Positions 1-19,817 of a stretch of 64,000 nt of DNA are shown piece after piece. The translations under genes and the position numbers were made by a program. The notes beneath the pieces were generated by a model that searched no databases, was not told where the DNA came from, and was given only the letters and a program-made list of their open reading frames with translations. Each line of letters begins with the position of its first letter. The stretch's first letter is position 1. Source of the DNA: Apiotrichum sp. Y4204 (lineage: Eukaryota; Basidiomycota; Tremellomycetes; Trichosporonales; Trichosporonaceae); the NCBI GenBank assembly GCA_025531455.1, contig JAMYHL010000020.1:434001-498000 (forward strand), given 5' to 3'.

Positions 1-280
1 CCGACGAGATCTTGCCCAGTGGACCGCGCCTCCGTACTGCCTGCGAGGACGCCGGCCTCGGGGCCTTGGCCTGCGTCTCCATTGTTTCGCGAATCGCCAG
101 CCCGGCCCATAGCCGTCCTGACCGCATAGCCCGGATGACCCATGGGATGGACGCGACGGTCGTAAACGCCAGCACGGACGTCCAGATGATGGTGAATTTG
201 ATCTGCCATTTCGGATCCTCGGCGTATGAACTGGGGGTCAGAAACAGAGATCTAGAGCATGGTGCGTTCAACGTACTCAT
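1..280 (-). CDS. Probable ferric reductase, N-terminal part (cut by window edge)
   Basis: An open frame runs from an ATG at 280 to the window edge (93 codons) with no stop. It reads a short polar N-terminus with a 'DPKWQIKF' stretch, one clear hydrophobic segment at about residues 28-48, then a basic region ('RAMRSGRLW'). A single N-terminal helix followed by a basic loop, before the heme-binding ferric reductase domain, is the layout I expect of fungal FRE-type metalloreductases, which reduce Fe(III) or Cu(II) at the plasma membrane. The diagnostic heme, FAD and NADPH motifs lie outside the window, so the family call is an inference from this first helix only. It could be another membrane protein. 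The CCC2-type copper ATPase at 37.7-41.0 kb would be a functional partner in high-affinity iron uptake. Confidence 0.45.
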   Translation of the reverse strand, partial: MSTLNAPCSRSLFLTPSSYAEDPKWQIKFTIIWTSVLAFTTVASIPWVIRAMRSGRLWAGLAIRETMETQAKAPRPASSQAVRRRGPLGKISS

Positions 281-1299
281 ATACCTGAGGTGTTAACTAT
301 CAGTCGGCGGTTCACTGGTGTATCTCCCAGTTCTGACTCACTTTGAACTCGTCGGGAATGGGTTCTGAACCCGGGACGGCTCTCCGAAGGAGTAGGTTGT
401 CCATGGCTGCGTTAGACCCAGGAAGGATTATGGTATCGTTGATGGAGTGTACAACGCTGACAACATGGACGAGGGTGGTCCACTCGCTGCACTGTCTCCC
501 ACTGGGCCGTCTTGTTGGTGACTACAGGATGCAAGGCAGCGCACGGCGACCGGACGTGGTGCGGTGACTTTGTCGCGACCATGCCAATGTCCGCGCAGCC
601 CGCCCTGAGCCGGCACCAGGAACGTTCCTCTTAGTTTCAGGGGGAGAACATGTGATTTTTAGTACACGACATTTTAACATTGATGAAAGGGCGCACGAGG
701 TTGAGCCATTAAGCCATTTTTGTGATTGTCCAGGCCCAGCTGGGCGTGTTCGCGCGGAATGCAATCGGAGACACCCACGACACCATCCACTGGAATCACC
801 ACATCTGAAACAGCCACGTCCAGATATGTCAAGCCCGCAGTGGTGTCTGAAGTTACGCAGTTCGACAATTGCTGGTCGTTCAAGTTCCTGGTTATCACCA
901 GAGACATGTTACAAGATACCGCCCGGCCAGGCTATGCCGGAGAGTTAATTCCGATCTGCACTCTCATTAATGGCCTGCGGAACGCCTGAGGAAAAAGCGG
1001 TCTGCAACGCTTGGTGTGTCGTCAGACTCCTTGACTGCCATCAAGCAAGTCATGAGTCCTTCCATGAGGATGCTGTTGCAACTCAAAACGTTGGCTAGAT
1101 GCAAATGTGTTGCATGCTTCACGGAACTTATGATGTACAAATACAGCCCCTCGGGAGGGGGCTTTTGAGGTCTTTGACGTTTTTCTCCTCTCTAACGGTA
1201 CGGAAAAGGCTAAGCATCCATCGCCTGTTTGGTCGCCTCGGATACGAAACATACGCAACAACTCCTTGTCACTCTCGGACTCTTGGTGGGGTCTCCACC
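281..1299. other. Intergenic region between the FRE-like start and the PRP8 stop
   Basis: Holds the promoter side of the leftmost gene and the 3' end of PRP8. Short open frames are present, for example a 77-codon one at 674-907 (-), but none has splice support, codon bias or a recognisable domain. I see no RNA gene here. Confidence 0.5.
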
Positions 1300-9853
<8,554 letters not shown>

Positions 9854-10564
9854 GGCTGTCGGTTGCCGTTAAGGAGTAGGTGGATGAGGGGGGTGAGGGG
9901 TGGGTGGTGGTGATTGTTGTTGACGAGCGAGATGGTGAGCAAGCACCCTTAGGTGGCGACTGGCAGTGATTGCGAAGTGGTGGTCAGGAGCTGAAAGCAG
10001 GAGAGCGGAAATCTTCGGTGTTCCTCATGTGGCACTCTTGTCCTCTCACCGTCGATTGCTCTCGTCAGCCACTGCCACGTTTTATTACATAAGCTTATTT
10101 ATGGCTAACCGTAAAAAATTCCCCGATCCTCGGTCCGGCGGGGGGGAGGGGCGCACATGTCCGGCTTGGCCGGGCCCCGGCGCGCCTGCGCTCGGACCAC
10201 CCGCCGGTCATGCCAGCCAGGGGTGAATGCGTGGGAAAACGTGCATGACCACTTTCCCTTTTGTGCAATGTGGGGGCCCGGATATCCTGGTGCGTGGGTG
10301 GCCGGTTGCCGCCGCTTTCCAAGCTCTGCCCGGCCAGTCCATCCCCACGCGCTTGTGCTGCTTGCGCTGTTCGCTGTTCGGTGTCTCGCGCGACTACGTA
10401 TTGTGGAGATTAGAACGCATACAGATCGAGCGTGGACCGTGTGTTGAATGAGAGAACGCGACAGCGGCAACTCTTGACTTGTCATCTCTCATTATCACAC
10501 AATCTTCTTGGTTTATCAGTTCACACCCCTCCCACCCTCTTGCTCCGGTATACCCATTCACCAC
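9854..10564. promoter_or_regulatory. Divergent promoter region, PRP8 / SurE-like gene
   Basis: 711 bp between the start codons of two divergently transcribed genes. It contains C-rich and purine-rich blocks (for example around 10137-10152) and no credible open frame. I did not identify a clear TATA box for either side. Confidence 0.5.
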
Positions 10565-12009
10565 ATGCCGGCCCTTCCCACATACGGCAAGCGGCCCGTC
10601 GTGCTTCTCACTGTGCGTCTCGTCGATCCACTGGCGGTGTATTGGCCGAGCAGCCGAAACAACCTGGCTTGCTATGATGACTGACAACAGAACGACGACG
10701 GGCCGCCCTCGGACCATTCCCCAAACATCTACACGTTCGCTAAGCACTTGATCGCCAAGCTCGGCTGGGACGTGCGCGTCGTCGTGCCCGATTCACAAAA
10801 GTCTTGGTGCTCCGAGGGTTGGTTTCTGTGCTAACGCCAGGGTTGGCAAGGGATATGCGATTCAGCAGATTATCGAGGCCAGCTTCTTCTACCCACTTGG
10901 TGCGTCACTGTAGTTGCAGAGCTGACAGCGGCAGAACCCGATGGGCGTAATGGCGAGATAACCCCTGTGCGGCGGCCACTGAAGGAGGGCGAGTTGATGG
11001 AGTGGGTGTTGATAAACTCTGTGAGTCGTCAGGATTTATCGATTGTGACATGTGGGGATGCCGAACGTCAACGACGCCCGTGGCGATGTGTTGCTGCGTG
11101 CAGCATCACCCGCAACACCTCTCGCCCCGTTCCATGCCTGGGAGACCGTCACCCATCCTATCACATTGAATCGTGACATGATAGCTGACACGTACAGACA
11201 CCGGCAACATGTAGGTCTTTTCACTGACAGTCGCTCACTTTTAAGGTACCAGCATCGGGCTGCACAACATCTACCCCGGCGAGATTGATCTTGTTATCTC
11301 GGGTCCCAACCGTGAGCTAACATGTGATTGCCCGTAGCTGACATGCCCAGACGGCCGCAACTCCTCAACCGCCTTCGCATTGTCGTCTGGTACGATCGGT
11401 GCGGCGCTGGCAGGGACACTAGCGGTACCGATCCCGGGCCCGCCAGACCGTCCATCGCTGCATACGGATTTTATGCCGTCCATCGCGATATCGTACGGCG
11501 TCGTGCAGCGCCCCGTACCGGAGCCCTGCCTAGAGCTGGCGAACGACGTGGCCGTGGACGTGTGTAAGCGCCTGTTCGACGACTGGGGGTACGAGGACGC
11601 CGAGTCACGACGCCCGGTGCAGTGCTACACTGTCAACGTCCCGCTCGTCGAAAAGGCGCTCCTCCCCGACAACCGCAAAGTGTGCTTCACCACCATGTGG
11701 CGCAATACCTACGGACCGCTGTTTACGCCGACGCTCAAGAAGGACGGCGGGTGGAACCCGGCCGATCTGTGGAAGGACGTGCCGCTCGACGACGACGAGT
11801 CGGACGATGGCCAGCTTCGCTTCGCGTTTGCACCAAACTTCCACCCGGTGCTGTATCCAGACCCCGCGAGCGTGCCGGAGGGAACGGACGCATGGGCGTT
11901 CTACCACGGCTACACGAGTGTTACGCCTATTCGCGCAGAGTTTGCCGGGCTCCACCACACGGGGGCTGGGTTCGGTAGTGGCGCCACCGTGGGCGAGTTT
12001 TGGACATAG
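10565..12009 (+). CDS. SurE-family survival protein / 5'-nucleotidase-type phosphatase
   Basis: Seven exons: 10565-10612, 10691-10806, 10841-10899, 10935-11020, 11198-11210, 11246-11311, 11351-12009, giving 348 aa. The N-terminus reaches 'LLTNDDG' (the NDDG metal-binding signature, residues 17-20). The downstream junctions rebuild 'VVVPDSQKSWVGKGYAI', 'GEIDLVISGPN' and 'GRNSSTAFALSSGTIGAAL', the conserved SurE active-site blocks. The family hydrolyses nucleoside monophosphates or other phosphomonoesters using a divalent metal; the substrate here is unknown. The C-terminal third lacks named motifs but ends in a fungal-type 'HGYTSVTPIRAEF' block. Exon 5 is only 13 nt and is needed to restore PATCTSIG. 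The intron before it (177 nt) is far longer than the other five (34-78 nt). It converges on the cystinosin-like gene with 165 bp between stops. Confidence 0.9.
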
Positions 12010-12174
12010 AAGAGAGACTGCATGATCATCCGGAAGTAAAGCGTTAGTGGCTTAGCGGCCGCAGTAGACGGAGCGCCCGTGGCTCCATATGCAACAACAC
12101 ATCGTTCTACATATCTATTGTACAAGTCTAGCTGGTGTAGATGGTGGGCTGTCAGATCTCCGCAGGCTGTGGTC

Positions 12175-13249
12175 CTAAGTCTGGTCGATCGCGACGGGGT
12201 AGAGCACGTAGCGCTGGAAGATGAAGACAAGGTCAAATCTAGATGTCAGCGGGGGGCTCACGAGAGTCACAAAAACAAAAACCTACAGTAGTGTCAAGAT
12301 TGAAAGACCGAGCTTGGCGGGGTTCGCCCAGATGCCGCTCGCCGCGCCGTCGATGAATACCGCGGACACGACGAGCTGTACGAGCGAGAGGACGCCGCCA
12401 ACGAGATCCTGGAAATTAGTGGAGATCACCGGGTGGCGAACAAGAAACACCACGTACACAGAAGATTGTATTGATAGCAAAGCCGCGGACGGACTTGATC
12501 TGATAGTTGAGATATACTTGGGGAAGATATTTGAGGAAGGTGATCTGATCGTTAGCAGATGTTCATGCGGGAGAACACTGTTTGGCAACCATTGCCCACA
12601 CAGCCCATACTCACAATCAGCTTCACGGTGGACGCAAAGTAGAGGAAGTCGAGGAACTCGGTCCGGCCGAGCGCGAGGCTCGACACCTGCCACAGAGTCG
12701 CGACAGCGAGGACAGTAAGACCCCCACGGAGGTGAGTGCTTATGGTGGTCGGTGCACTGGCGATATCATCGTCCCTGCCAAGGAGCGAGTCGCGCTCGCC
12801 GAACGGGAGCATGGGCTGGGGGTTCTTGCGTGCCTCGTGCGCACGGTAAAAGTACCAAGCAGACTGGATGAATGTCGCGAGCGCGAGTATCAACGCGTGC
12901 AGGGAAAACGCGAGGTCAGCGACGGAAACCTGCGGCATGTGGCCGTCGTGCCGCTTGCCATACTGCCGGCGCGCGGTTGGGGAGAAGTAGGCGCCCCACG
13001 ACCACAGCGCCTGGCAGAAGAAACCGATCGGGTTCACAAGAGCGAAGTCTGGTGAGAGGCCGAGAGAGCTGGTTGTCAGTATACGCTGTGTGGTTGGGCC
13101 TTCCAGGTTGGCATTCCTTTTGTTGGAACACACTTGGATACATACGTCTTGCGCCTGTAGTTGAGGATCAGCTGTGGATAGAAGGATATGCTCCAGGCCG
13201 TAAAGTAGATGACGCCCGAGGCGTCCGAGATGATGTGCCAGATATTCAT
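12175..13249 (-). CDS. Cystinosin/ERS1-like PQ-loop lysosomal (vacuolar) transporter
   Basis: Five exons (minus): 13249-13146, 13068-12615, 12544-12458, 12408-12287, 12238-12175, giving 276 aa. Cystinosin exports cystine from lysosomes/vacuoles with protons; the yeast homologue is ERS1. Two PQ-loop motifs are visible: '[15 protein letters not shown]' (Pro25-Gln26) and '[14 protein letters not shown]' (Pro194-Gln195), each in the first helix of a three-helix repeat. Other family blocks are '[13 protein letters not shown]', '[12 protein letters not shown]', '[21 protein letters not shown]' split over the last intron, and a short tail '[10 protein letters not shown]'. Human cystinosin has a large glycosylated N-terminal domain that is missing here, as in fungi. 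Introns of 77, 70, 49 and 48 nt all have GT/AG ends. Confidence 0.88.
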
Positions 13250-14522
13250 TGTCGAGGATCCAGTTGGTTAGGGGCGCTTTCGTTACTCAGAAGCCGTCAA
13301 TGTCGATGGAAACGATAATGGCAATCACAACAGCAGCAGTGGTGGTGGCGCGCGATAATATGCTGCTGGTGAGAATGATCAGTAGGAGCGTTACGACGAC
13401 GCGACCACATTGTCTTCATATGTATTGATTAATTTGGGTGCCGGTATGCGTGGAGTGGGCACGAAGCATGTAAGCATGGAAGCATGGAAGCATCGCACAT
13501 TGTGGGGGTCCGATGGCGACATTGTCACGGTTAAAGCCATGTGTCCACTCGGACACCGTGCGCCTCGGACCTCGCCGTCCGAACCTCGGGTTTCATGCCG
13601 GATATTACATTTCCTCTCACTGGATCTATCAGCCAGCCATCCACAAGAAGGAGCCAGCGAGAAGCACATGTTCTGCGAGAAACGCAACGGTGAATTGCTG
13701 AACGTATTCGACGTGCCCGCGAGTGTTGAGGAAGTGCAATGGCTTTTCAGAAATACGGCAGAGGCTTTTTATATGGACTCTTGACCATCTCGCTCACAAT
13801 GATTGGCATCACCACCGACTTGGCTGGGCTTCTTGAGATCTAAGATGGACCGAGACAACGGGGTTCTGGCTCGTTGCATAGCCCGCAATACCTACTAGTC
13901 CTCTGGTCTCGGCCTCTCAGATCCGCTAGTGTCGCATGTCGGGCACAACGCACAGTCCATACAAGATGAGTAGATCAACGGTGCTTGATGAGATGTCGAG
14001 ATAACTTTCGGGTCCAATCCTGGCGACCGGTCAATGACGCTGCTTGGCTGCTAATCAAAACAGCTATTGGAGAGTAGGCCGAGGAATACTGTAGATGCAA
14101 TAGAACCACTACGAAGCACCGCGAAGCGACTGTGTTGATTACGAGCCAGTCAATCGATATTCCGTGCCGGTCTCGCTTCTCATCGCTGGGGCACGACAGC
14201 CAGGCACCCTTTGACGTCATTACAGTCTGTCCACGGTAGATGCTATCTGGTGGACGAGTGGAGTGGCAGTTCCCACGACACCTGGCATTGTGGCTAGCAC
14301 AACGAGAACTGCTGTACAACACTCCGACCCGGATGGATGGATGGTTGTAGGTCGAGATCGTGTGCGGTGCATCGCGGCGGACATAGCTGTACCTGTGGGA
14401 AACAAGGTTGTCAGTCCCCCTGGTCTCCACGCAGTCTGCGGTCTGGCATATATAAAGAGTCCAGTCACTGCAATCACTCAATCTCCCTTAATCCCTCTGA
14501 TTCCAGAAAGAACTCACTCATA
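13250..14522. other. Intergenic region between the cystinosin-like and GST-fold genes
   Basis: 1.27 kb of bidirectional upstream sequence. There is a small run of GCATGGAA-type repeats near 13466-13495. Open frames such as 13410-13784 (+) have no domain and unsuitable composition. A TATA box for the GST-fold gene lies at its right end. Confidence 0.5.
14447..14457 (+). promoter_or_regulatory. TATA box of the GST-fold gene
   Basis: The sequence CATATATAAAG lies 66-76 bp upstream of the ATG at 14523, with a pyrimidine-rich stretch between them. Position and sequence fit a core promoter TATA element. Confidence 0.6.
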
Positions 14523-15624
14523 ATGGCCCACTCCCACCCCAAGCTCGGTGCGTCCCCCTCATGTTTCATCACTGATGGCAGTCCTCTACGACTTCGCCGG
14601 CTCTGTCTGGGTCAAGGCGCCGCGCATCGCGATCACCGAGTGCGGCTTCAAGGACGGCGACGTCGAGTTCCGCTCCGTCGACCTCGCCAACGTGAGTGAG
14701 CGAAATCGTGACAGCGACTAACACACGCAGGGCGCCAACTTTGACCCGAACGGCTTCCTCAAGGTCTCGGCCAAGGGCACCGTCCCCGTCCTCCTTGTCG
14801 GGGATCACAAGTACGACAGCAGCAGCACGGCCGTCGAGCAGATTATCAAGTACGGCCCTGACTCGCCGAAGAAGGACACGCACACGGACCACGAGACGCG
14901 CAAGCTCATCCACGCCGTCCACTCGCCGCAGCACGACCCCAACACCATGTTCGTGCTCCCCGTCGATGACAAGGACCTTGAGGCCAAGGCGTCCGGCGTG
15001 CAGGGCGGATTCGTCGCTGGTCGCCAGAAAGCTCTTGACAAGTACGCTCCCTCTGCTCCTTCCGAGTTCAAGGAGTTCCTCGAGAAGAAGCAGAAGGAGA
15101 ATGGCGAAGTCGTCAAGCTCTTCCAGGACTCGGACGTGAGTCTCAAGCAATCGGCCTAAGTTGTTTCCACCCGCTAACACCACAGGCTCAGTACCGTGCC
15201 CCCTTCTACTCGAACGCAACCGAGCAGTGGAAGTCGGCAGGCGAGTTTATCCGCGGCGACTTGACCCACATCCTACGCAAGACGCCTGGCAAGTTCCTCG
15301 GCGGCGCCGACCGTCCCGGCGAGGCTGACTGTGAGTGAACAAGAAACAGAAACCTCGTGACATGTTGTCTAACTCCCAGTCCACCTCATTACCTGGCTCG
15401 CGCGCACGATCACCAACGCCGGCATCAAGCCCGGATCGCTCTCCGAGGTCGTCCTCCCCGCGCTTGCGTCCAAGACTGGCGGACAGGACATCGACCCCGT
15501 CGTCGGCGGATACTGGGAGTGAGTACAGCCGAGTGACATCCACGTTCTCGTTTACAATTGCGGTTTGGCTAACATCAGCGCCTGGACCGTGCGCCCTTCG
15601 TTCAAGGACAACAACGTGCACTAA
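14523..15624 (+). CDS. Glutathione S-transferase-fold protein
   Basis: Six exons: 14523-14547, 14582-14691, 14731-15135, 15186-15330, 15380-15518, 15579-15624, giving 289 aa. The N-terminal ~90 residues have the thioredoxin fold of GSTs: a first strand 'KLVLYDF', then 'KGTVPVLLVGDHKY' with the cis-proline (Pro64), then 'SSSTAVEQI' in the position of the glutathione-binding Glu/Ser-Ser loop. The remainder is Ala/Lys-rich and helical, ending in 'DAWTVRPSFKDNN'. There is no catalytic Tyr/Ser/Cys I can name at the N-terminus, so enzyme activity is uncertain; a Ure2p-like or glutathionyl-binding role is possible. Introns are 34-60 nt. A TATA box at 14447 suggests regulated expression, consistent with a detoxification or stress gene. 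It converges on the TRP-like gene. Confidence 0.8.
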
Positions 15625-16015
15625 GTAAAACGTGGTAGGCGCTCCCAATGCTGCGTATATCTTCTCTACGCTCAATTCCTGGCGATACCGAAAGAACAGT
15701 AGGAAGTCAGCGTCGTAGGCAAAGAAGTTGAGAGAATGGATGAAATGGTTAGTCGATTCGCACAAAACTCTACACTTCGAGGTAGACAGATGCATATGGA
15801 ACAAGAGTTAAGATACATGAGCGATGTCGGTCAGAGTGTGGAGACTATGGTGATGGCAATGTGCAGCATGATGGACAGCAAAATGTCCCTTGTGTGTGTT
15901 TGTTTTGGTTGTAGTCTAGGTACGTCGCTTTATAGTGTCGTCAATATAGGCTGGAGCGTTGGAGTGCCGCACACGCGACGTGGGTTACAGACGAGGCCAA
16001 GAAGTCAAGACTGTC
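15625..16015. terminator. Convergent 3' region (GST-fold / TRP-like genes)
   Basis: 391 bp between two stop codons on opposite strands. It must hold both 3' UTRs and poly(A) sites. No coding signal is seen. Confidence 0.4.
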
Positions 16016-19000
16016 TTATAAAGCATGGCCGTAGCCGCCGCGATCATCGGCGGTACTTCCTTGTTGGGAATCAAAGTTCACGTCGAGTGGGCGGAATAAA
16101 CCAGCGGCATACCCGCTGAAATCCACTTTCGGTGTCAACGCTTCCTGTGGGCTTACCGCGGAGGACGGGCCTGGAGCAGCGACACTCGCACTTGTGCTTG
16201 TGCTGGGAGTAGGGCTTGGTCGATTACGGTGGACACGGAAGGAGGAAGGGGGCGGAGCTGCTGGGTTCTCCGCCACAAGCGGAACCTGCACCTGCGGCGA
16301 CGGTGGTCCGGTGGGTGGTGGTGTCACAGAACTGCTACGGGGCGGCGCTCCCGCACGATGAACCTTGAAGGAGCTAGGCGGCGGCCGGTCCAGAAGCGGA
16401 GTTGCAGAGTTACTGTGTCCCTGCACTGCGGCGAGCGCGTCACCACTCGAGGTACGGTTCTTGCGATGCACGCGGAAGCGACTGGAAGGCGGGGCAATAC
16501 CAAGGAAAGCTGCACCCGATTCGTTGATTGCAGCACCCTTACGAGCCATCTTCTCGCTCTTTGCCCGCTCATCCATAATCTTCCGGCGACGAGAGAACAT
16601 TCCGCGCCAACCACCAGACGAGTGGTGGCCAGATGACGATGTGTCGTTGCCATAGCCAGTCTCAGTGGTGATGTGGTCATCATCCGAGTCTGATTCATCG
16701 TTGAGGGGCACGCGCTGGAACCAACGGCCACCAGACCTTCGTTGTTGTCCATCTTCTTCGGAGTCAAGATTATTCAACGACCGCTGTCGAGTGACGGCGA
16801 GTGGAGGGCGAAGTGTACGCCCTCGATTCTCCGCCGTTGGTGGGTACGAGATCGGGGGAGGCCCATACACGTTGGGGTCCACCCCTGGACCACGACCGTG
16901 CGCAGACATCAATCCCTCCATGGTAGAGGACGACTGAGCCCGCGAGTGGTAAGGTTCGGATGTGATGCGGATATTCGGGGTTGTGCCACCCCAGCTTTGC
17001 CGCTTGAAGCTCCTCTCGCCAGGTGATACAGGATGCTGGGGGCTTCCGTACATGGCCGGTTGCCATGCGTCCAAAATGCGTCCATGGCTGTCGTCTGTCA
17101 AGCGCTCGCTGAGTGACTCCTGGTCAGAGCTGTTGGCGCGGTGGCCGTAGGTGAGCTGATCGATTGAGGTAGTGCGCACGGGGTTGTAGTCCCGTCTGCT
17201 CTCCAGCAAGGGGTAGCCCTGTCGCTCAACTCCTTGGGAGTGTCGGTCGAGCATCATTTGCGTAGTGAGAGACCCAGCCACTGAAACGTTGCGCTGCAGA
17301 GCACGCGAGTCGCGCTTTCTCCGCCTGCGTTCCGCCGCCTTACCACCACGGACACCATTGAAGCAGTCCAGGTCCATGATGGCAGCGAAGATACCAGCGT
17401 CGATGGGGTGAGTCGACTCGTCAAAGGGCGCGCCACCAAACAAACGGATGAGGCCTTCGATGATCTTGGTCACAATCATGAAAAAGAAGAAAACGAAGAT
17501 GACCGCTTGAACGATGAGGACCGCGTAGGTGAGCCATTGTTGAGCACCTTCGTCGAGATCAATCTATCGAGTCAGCGTCCAGGAGCTTGTCGCTGCTCAG
17601 TTACGCACCTCGCGACACATGACCATAGTCATGATTATGGAACCAATACGCAAAATGGAGAGGAAGACCACCTGAGCACCCATTCCGGCACCTTCTCCCC
17701 AGGGGCTCCAGACAGTGGTGGCGACAAAGGTGAACAACTCAACAATCACAAGGACAATCGTCTGGGCGAGACCGCTCTTCTGTCCCGCACCTATGACAAT
17801 ACCCTGAATAAGACTCGCCGAAAGCGGGAGGGTGCGGTAGAGCTGCTTCTCCGGCTCGTAGACGTTGTAAACCGTTCCAAGAGAAAGAAGAGTACGTGCC
17901 GCGTCGTACAGCTTCCCTGTTGGCGTTCGGTAAATCTTGTACATGATGAAGCCGGGAATGAGAACCGCGATAAACGCCAGAGCAAGGGCAGCAAACACGC
18001 GCGCCACGATTGACGACTCAAACAGTGTGAGCTGGAAGACTGAGAATGCGGTTATAGGGAAGTGGAAAGTGATAATCAGTCGCAGGAGGTTGCCGTACAA
18101 TGCTGAGAAGTGGAAAGCACCGGCCTCTCCGCGGAAGGCAAAACGCTTCCGGATGCGATGCCATTTGGAAGGCGCCGTGAGACGCTGAGCTGCGCGTGGT
18201 GTTGAGGGCAGAGGATTTAGATCCGCAGAAGAACTGTGCCGTTGGTCAAACCATTCTTTGCCATTGCTACTCGACCGCGAATGCGTCCCATAGCCCGCAC
18301 CAGCGAGATCGCCCAGGCTGCTGCGTGACGCATTGTGCCGAACTGGTTGCCTGCGGCGGCGAGGATCAGACTCTGGGCTCAAAAGCTCGGTCAGGCAGTG
18401 GATTGCCCAGAGCACCAGATGGATGACAATAATACCGCCTGCCAGCATGAGGAAGATCGCCATACATGTGCCGAAGAGATCTCGGGAGCGTAGACCCACG
18501 GCGTGGGCAAAGGACCGCATTCCATCGGGCTCGTTGGTCAAATCCAGCAACCGATTCTTCCCTGTAACATTGAGGTAAAGGGGATGTGTCGGCTGGTCCA
18601 TGAATGGAGCATACTTGAGGGGAGTAGTGAAGTTCGTGGGATACAGTGAGTTGTGTTCGTTGGATACAATGGACACATCTGGTGCGTTAGTTATGAATCC
18701 ATCCACAGCAACCCACTCCACAGCAAGTCTGCCCAAGCGCTCTGGGCAACAATCGGGTAAAAGAATGACGGCCAGTTGATGTTTATCATGCCCAGCATGG
18801 TCACGAACTGAATGTGGAACATGATATCGCGAAGACCCGGCGTCACTGGATACGTCAGCATCACAAATTGCCGTGCACACTCACCAAATCGCAGCAGAGC
18901 AGAGCTGACACTAAATCGTTCACCACTCAAGCCCGAAATAAGCATGGTACTCCACTTGAGCATTGTGACCTCGCGGCGACCCATGCTCGTGCGGTTTGCA

Positions 19001-19817
19001 CCAACGACCCAGCCTGCGGCGAAGCGCGCTGCCCATGTCGTGACAAAGTAGGCCATAGCGATGGCGGCAGGGAACCACAAGAATACCTTGTAGGGCCAAG
19101 AGTCTGCCGCGTATGGAGTCACGAAGATGTTCACACAGGCGACAGTTCGGGCTGGTTCGGCACTGTCAACAACCCGGACTTGGGTGAAAAGAGTTGCCAG
19201 TTCGTGGATGTTGTACAGTGGGATTGAAACATTCAATCCAAACGCCCCAGGCGGTATCGGGCAATAGTTCCAGCCTGGAGTGTAGGTCTGATTACCCATA
19301 GGGTATAAGGAGTTGCACAGTCGCGACCTGGACTCCCATTGCTTGACATCAGCCTCCGATGCGGAAGTGAACAAGGTGTCTGGAAGTCAGCATGATGCCC
19401 GACATGAATGAGGGGTAGTGGCAATGACCTCATACTCGTGAGCCATTTCTGTGCGAGAAGGAGAGCTCGAGCCCACACATTCAAGCAACGACGTGATGAT
19501 TGATCGCCACAGCCCCATTTAAACCTACACCATTTCTCCGTAGTGACGTTAAACTCGTTCAACGTCTGGTTTATTGTGCCAAAAAGATCGAGTCGTAGAA
19601 CGTCCACTCCGTCACCGTTCAGATTCTGTGCTAAGGCCTCCTTTCCATTGAGGAGGGAGGCGAACACATCATTAACGACCATTTGGCGGTCAGGCTGGGC
19701 CACGTCGGAGTAGGAGTTGATACATGATGAGAATTTGGGAGCCAACACCGTGCCCACAACTGGTTGTAGTAGCCCACTGGCGACGGCCACAGCGAGGGAT
19801 GCGAGTGAGAGCTTCAT
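16016..19817 (-). CDS. TRP/FLC-like polytopic membrane protein with ML-like N-terminal domain
   Basis: Exons (minus): 19817-19529, 19465-19436, 19379-18885, 18845-18717, 18678-17609, 17563-16016, giving 1186 aa. A signal peptide ('MKLSLASLAVAVASGLL') is followed by an extracellular Cys-containing domain with N-glycosylation sequons. At least eight hydrophobic helices follow, with the block 'IQFVTMLGMININWPSFFYP' and 'AWADLLWN', which matches the fungal TRP/flavin-carrier (FLC, Pkd2-like) family. Members act in Ca2+ flux, FAD import to the ER or cell-wall integrity. A ~500-residue cytoplasmic tail starts after 'FDESTHPIDAGIF' and is Ser/Pro-rich, containing three copies of an FxVHR motif. The 30-nt exon 2 is the least certain junction. 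The 39-nt intron 18884-18846 is in frame without a stop. Confidence 0.8.
16225..16494 (-). repeat. Three copies of a PPSS-F-[RK]-VHR peptide motif in the TRP-like tail
   Basis: The cytoplasmic tail of the TRP-like protein contains APPSSRFRVHR (coded near 16494-16463), RPPPSSFKVHR (near 16387-16351) and APPPSSFRVHR (near 16254-16225), spaced 36-40 residues apart in otherwise low-complexity sequence. Exact reuse of the hydrophobic-basic core points to a short binding motif. Confidence 0.7.

Noticed and set aside
14569..15219. 216-codon minus-strand frame over the GST-fold gene
   Set aside because: It overlaps spliced exons of a gene with a recognisable fold; the composition is a reverse image of that gene.
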